Source: Ianthella basta (Eukaryota > Porifera > Demospongiae > Verongiida > Ianthellidae). Taken from it: a stretch of 64,000 nucleotides of DNA. Location of the stretch: NCBI GenBank assembly GCA_964019415.1, contig OZ025887.1, positions 1 through 64,000 of the forward strand. The letters run 5' to 3'. Below are positions 60,001 through 64,000 of the stretch, one piece after another. The stretch's first letter is position 1, and each line of letters starts with the position of its first letter. The position numbers were made by a program, and so were the translations under genes. Below the pieces are notes generated by a model, which did no database searches, was not told the origin of the DNA, and saw nothing but the letters and a program-made list of their open reading frames with translations.

Positions 60001-63000
60001 TAATCTTCCTTGTCATATCTTGACAAATCTTGCAAAGTATTACCTTTAAGTTGTCAAATCTTGGCAAATCTTGCCTATTCTTACTTTTTCATATCTTGCT
60101 AAATCTTGCCTAATCTTACCTTGTCATATCTTCCAAAATCTTGCCAAATATTACCTTGTCATATCTTGCCAAATCTCACCTTATCATATCTTGCCAAATC
60201 TTGCCTAATCTTCCTTTTTCATATCTTGCCAAATCTTGCTTAATCTCACCTTGTCAAATCTTGCCAAATCTTGCCAAACATTACATTGTCTTATCTTGCC
60301 AAATCTTGCTTAATCTTACTTTTTCATATCTTGCCAAATCTTGCTTAATCTCACCTTGTCATATCTTGCCAAATCTTGCCAAACATTACCTTGTCATATC
60401 TTGCCAAATCTTGCTTAATCTTACCTTGTCATATCTTGCCAAATCTTGCCAAATGTTATCTTCTCATATCTTGCCAAATCTTGCCAAATATTACCTTATC
60501 ATATCTTGCCAAATCTTGCCAAATCTTACCTTCTCATATCTTGCCAAATCTTGACTAATCTTACCTTGTCATATCTTGCCAAATCTTGCCAATTACTACC
60601 TTGTCATATCTTGCTAATTCTTGCCGAATCATACCTTGTCATATCTTGCCAAATCTTACCAAATATTCCCTTGTCATATCTTGCCAAAACTTATCTTGTC
60701 ATATCTTGCCAAATCTTGCCTAATCTTACCATCATATCTTGCTTAATCTTGCCAAATCTTAACTTGTCATATCTTTCCAAATCTTGCCTAATCATACTTT
60801 TTCATATCTAGCTAAATCTTGTCAAATATTACCATATCATATCTTGCCAAATCTTGCCAAATCTTACCTTGTCATATCTTGCCAAATCTTGCCTAATCTT
60901 ACCTTGTCATATCTTGCCTAATCTTGCCAAATCTACCTTGTCATATCTTGCCAAATCTTGCCGAATCTTACCTTGTCATATCTTGCCAAATCTTGCCAAA
61001 TCTACCTTGTCATATCTTGCCAAATCTTGCTTAATCTTACCTTGTTATATCTAGCTTAATCTTGCGAAATCTTAACTTGTCATATCTTGCCAAATCTTGC
61101 CTAATCTTACCTTGTCATATCTTGCCAAATCTTGCCTAATCTTACTTTTCATATCTTGCCAAATCATGCTTAATCTCACCTTGTCATATCTTGCCAAATC
61201 TTACCAAATTCTAACTTGTCGTATCTCGCCAAATCTTGCCTAATCTTGCTAAATCTTACCTTGTCATATCTTGCAAAATCTTGACTAATCTTACCTTGTC
61301 ATATCTTGCCAAATCTTACCTTGTCATATCTAACCAAAATCTTGCCTAAACTTAACTTGCCATAACTTCCCTAATCTTGCCAAATCTTACCTTGTCATAT
61401 CTTGACAAATCTTGACTAATCTTGTCATATCTTGCCAAATATTGCCGAATCTTACCTTGTCATATCTTGCCAAATCTTGCCAAATCTCTCCTTGTCATAT
61501 CTTGCCAAATTTTGCCAAAACTTACCTTGTCATATCTTGCCAAATCTTGCCTAATTTTACCATGTCATATCTTGCCTAATCTTGCCAAAACTTACCTTGT
61601 CATATATTGCCAAATCTTGCCGAATCTTACCTTGTCATATCTTGCCAAATCTTGCCAAATCTTGCCAAATCTTACCTTGTCATATCTTGCCTAATCTTGC
61701 CAAATCTTACCTTCTCATGTCTTGCCATATCTTGCCTGATCTTCCTTGTCATATCTTGACAAATCTTGCAAAGTATTACCTTTATGTTGTCAAATCTTGG
61801 CAAATCTTGCCTATTCTTACTTTGTCATATCCTGCCAAATCTTGCCAAATCTTACTTTGTCATATCCTGCCAAATCTTGCCAAATCTTACCTTTTCTTAT
61901 ATTGCCAAATCTTGCAGAATCTTACCTTGTCATATCTTGCCAAATCTTGCCTAATCTTACTTTTTCATATCTTGCCAAATCTTGCTTAATCTTACCTTGT
62001 CATATCTTGCCAAATCTTGCCAAATCTTACTTTGTCATATCTCGCCAAATCTTGCCTAATCTTGCCAAATCTTACCTTGTCATATCTTGCCAAATCTTCA
62101 CTAATCTTACCTTCAGTTGTCATATCTTGCCAAATCTTGTTGAATCTTACCTTGTCATATCTTGCAAAATCTTACCTTGTCATATCTTACCAAGTCTTGC
62201 TTAATCTTACCTTGTCATAATTTGCCAAATCTTGCCAAATCTTATCTTATCAAATCTTGCCAAATCTTGTCAAATATTACCATATCATATCTTGCCAAAT
62301 CTTGCCAAATCTTACCTTGTCATATCTTGCCAAATCTTGCCTAATCTTTCCTTGTCATATCTTGCCTAATCTTGCCAAATCTTAAATTGTCATACCTTGC
62401 CAAATCTTGCCGAATCTTACCTTGTCATATCTTGCCAAATCTTGCCAAATATTACCTTGTCATATCTTGCCAAATCTTGCCAAATCTACCCTGTCATATC
62501 TTACCAAATCTTGCTTAATCTTACCTTGTTATATCTTGCTTAATCTTGCCAAATCTTAACTTGTCATATCTTGCCAAATCTTGCCAAATCTTACCTTGTC
62601 ATATCTTGCCAAATCTTGCCTAATCTTACTTTTTCATATCTAGCCAAATCTTGCTTAATCTTACCTTGTCATATCTTGCCAAATCTTGCCAAATCTTACT
62701 TTGTCATATCTCGCCAAATCTTGACTAATCTTACTTTCAGTTGTCATATCTTGCCAAATCTTGCCGAATCTTACCTTGTCATATCTTGCAAAATCTTACC
62801 TTGTCATATCTTACCAAGTCTTGCTTAATCTTACCTTATCATAATTTGCCAAATCTTGCCAAATCTCATATTGTCATATCTTGCCAAATCTTGTCAAATA
62901 TTACCATATCATATCTTGCCAAATCTTGCCAACTCTTACCTTGTCATATTTTGCCAAATCTTGCCTAATCTTACCTTGTCATAACTTGCCTAATCTTGCC

Positions 63001-64000
63001 AAATCTTACCTTGTCATATCTTGCCAAATCTTGCCGAATCTTACCTTGTCATATCTTGCCAAATCTACCTTGTCATATATTGCCAAATCTTGCTTAATCT
63101 TACCTTGTTATATCTTGCTTAATCTTGCCAAATCTTAACTTGTCATATCTTGTCAAATCTTGCCAAATCTTACCTTGTCATATCTTGCCAAATCTTGACT
63201 AATCTTACTTTTTCATATCTAGCCAAATCTTGCTTAATCTTACCATGTCATATCTTGCCAAATCTTGCCAAATCTTACCTTCAGTTGTCATATCTTGCCA
63301 AATCTTGCCTTATCTTACTTTTCATATCTTACCAAATCATGCTTAATCTCACCTTGTCATATCTTGCCAAATCTTACCAAATCTTAACTTGTCATATCTC
63401 GCCAAATCTTGCCTAATCTTGCTAAATCTTACCTTGTCATATCTTGCCAAATCTTGACTAATCTTACCTTATCATATCTTGCCAAATCTTACCTTGTCAT
63501 ATCTTGCCAAATCTTGCCAAATCTTACCTTGTCCTATCTTGCCAAATCTTGCCTAATCTTACTTTTTCATATCTAGCCAAATCTTGCTTAATCTTACCTT
63601 GTCATATCTTGCCAAATCTTGCCAAATCTTACTTTGTCATATCTCGCCAAATCTTGACTTATCTTACTTTCAGTTGTCATATCTTGCCAAATCTTGCCGA
63701 ATCTTACCTTGTCATATCTTGCAAAATCTTGCCTTGTCATATCTTACCAAGTCTTGCTTAAGCTTACCTTGTCATAATTTGCCAAATCTTGCCAAATCTC
63801 ATATTGTCATATCTTGCCAAATCTTGTCAAATATTACCATATCATATCTTGCCAAATCTTGCCAAATCTTACCTTGTCATATCTTGCCAAATCTTGCCAA
63901 ATCTACCTTGTCATATCTTGCCAAATCTTGCTTAATCTTACCTTGTTATATCTTGCTTAATCTTGCCAAATCTTAACTTGTCATATCTTGCCAAATCTTG
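42056..64000. repeat. 35-bp higher-order satellite (ATCTTGCCAA type)
   Basis: The array runs off the window end. The common unit is two copies of ATCTTGCCAA, one ATCTTACCTT and a 5-base GTCAT, 35 bp in all. Variants with one monomer fewer or more, and with TTCAGTTGTCAT inserts, are frequent. It shares the ATCTTGCC core with the left array read on its minus strand, so the two are subfamilies in opposed orientation. Larger blocks are duplicated within it (see findings). Plus-strand frames lack stops, so long KSYLVISCQILPNL frames arise automatically and are not genes. Confidence 0.96.

Noticed and set aside
42080-63976. Long plus-strand open frames with KSYLVISCQILPNL repeats
   Set aside because: A by-product of the 35-bp stop-poor unit. 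Overlapping frames encode the same cyclic peptide in shifted phase.
31591-64000. CRISPR-like array (short regular repeats)
   Set aside because: There are no unique spacers, the monomers are contiguous, and the DNA is eukaryotic.

Overview
This is eukaryotic, almost certainly animal (invertebrate) nuclear DNA. Genes are split by GT-AG introns, TTAGGG-type telomeric repeats lie inside the sequence (mostly as CCCTAA on the + strand), and there are animal-type retroelement pieces (a Penelope-like element and a non-LTR retrotransposon), long CA/TG tracts and huge short-period satellites. I cannot name the species. The mix of internal telomeric repeats and satellites suggests a subtelomeric or other heterochromatic setting; that is inference. 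Many long open frames between 28.9 and 64 kb are by-products of stop-free satellite repeats, not genes.

Layout. 1-18.3 kb: three head-to-tail members of one multi-exon tyrosine recombinase family. The window opens with the 3' end of the first (1-931), has the 5' half of a second (5411-7185), and contains one apparently complete seven-exon gene (14968-18260, 738 codons, with the Arg, Lys, Arg, His and Tyr expected of the catalytic site). Between them lie a Penelope-derived inverted insertion that captured 66 bp of the first recombinase gene (1081-1361), a MITE, a hairpin (foldback) element, a GGGAC-rich minisatellite island with telomeric repeats (7.3-10.2 kb), and a set of hammerhead self-cleaving ribozymes (4860-4920, 11847-11907, and a 150-bp tandem array at about 13.5-14.5 kb).

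18.3-29 kb: a 'GGCCCA/TGGGCC' repeat island with a 115-bp tandem array, two decayed copies of a second, unrelated tyrosine-recombinase-like gene on the minus strand (25.5-25.9 and 26.5-27.0 kb), and a small inverted-repeat element. 29-31.6 kb: a 21-bp minisatellite broken by a 5'-truncated non-LTR retrotransposon end. 31.6-64 kb: a 10-bp-based satellite in two opposed orientations (GATGAGGCAA type to the left, 35-bp higher-order units built on ATCTTGCCAA to the right), with a 5'-truncated, frameshifted Penelope-like element (41018-42055) near the orientation switch.

How it may work together: the hammerhead array looks like a non-autonomous retrozyme. Such units are thought to depend on Penelope-like enzymes, and Penelope tails in this window carry a related hammerhead-like fold. 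The recombinase genes may be Crypton-like mobile elements or a host gene family derived from them; two members share a promoter element at the same distance from their start codon.
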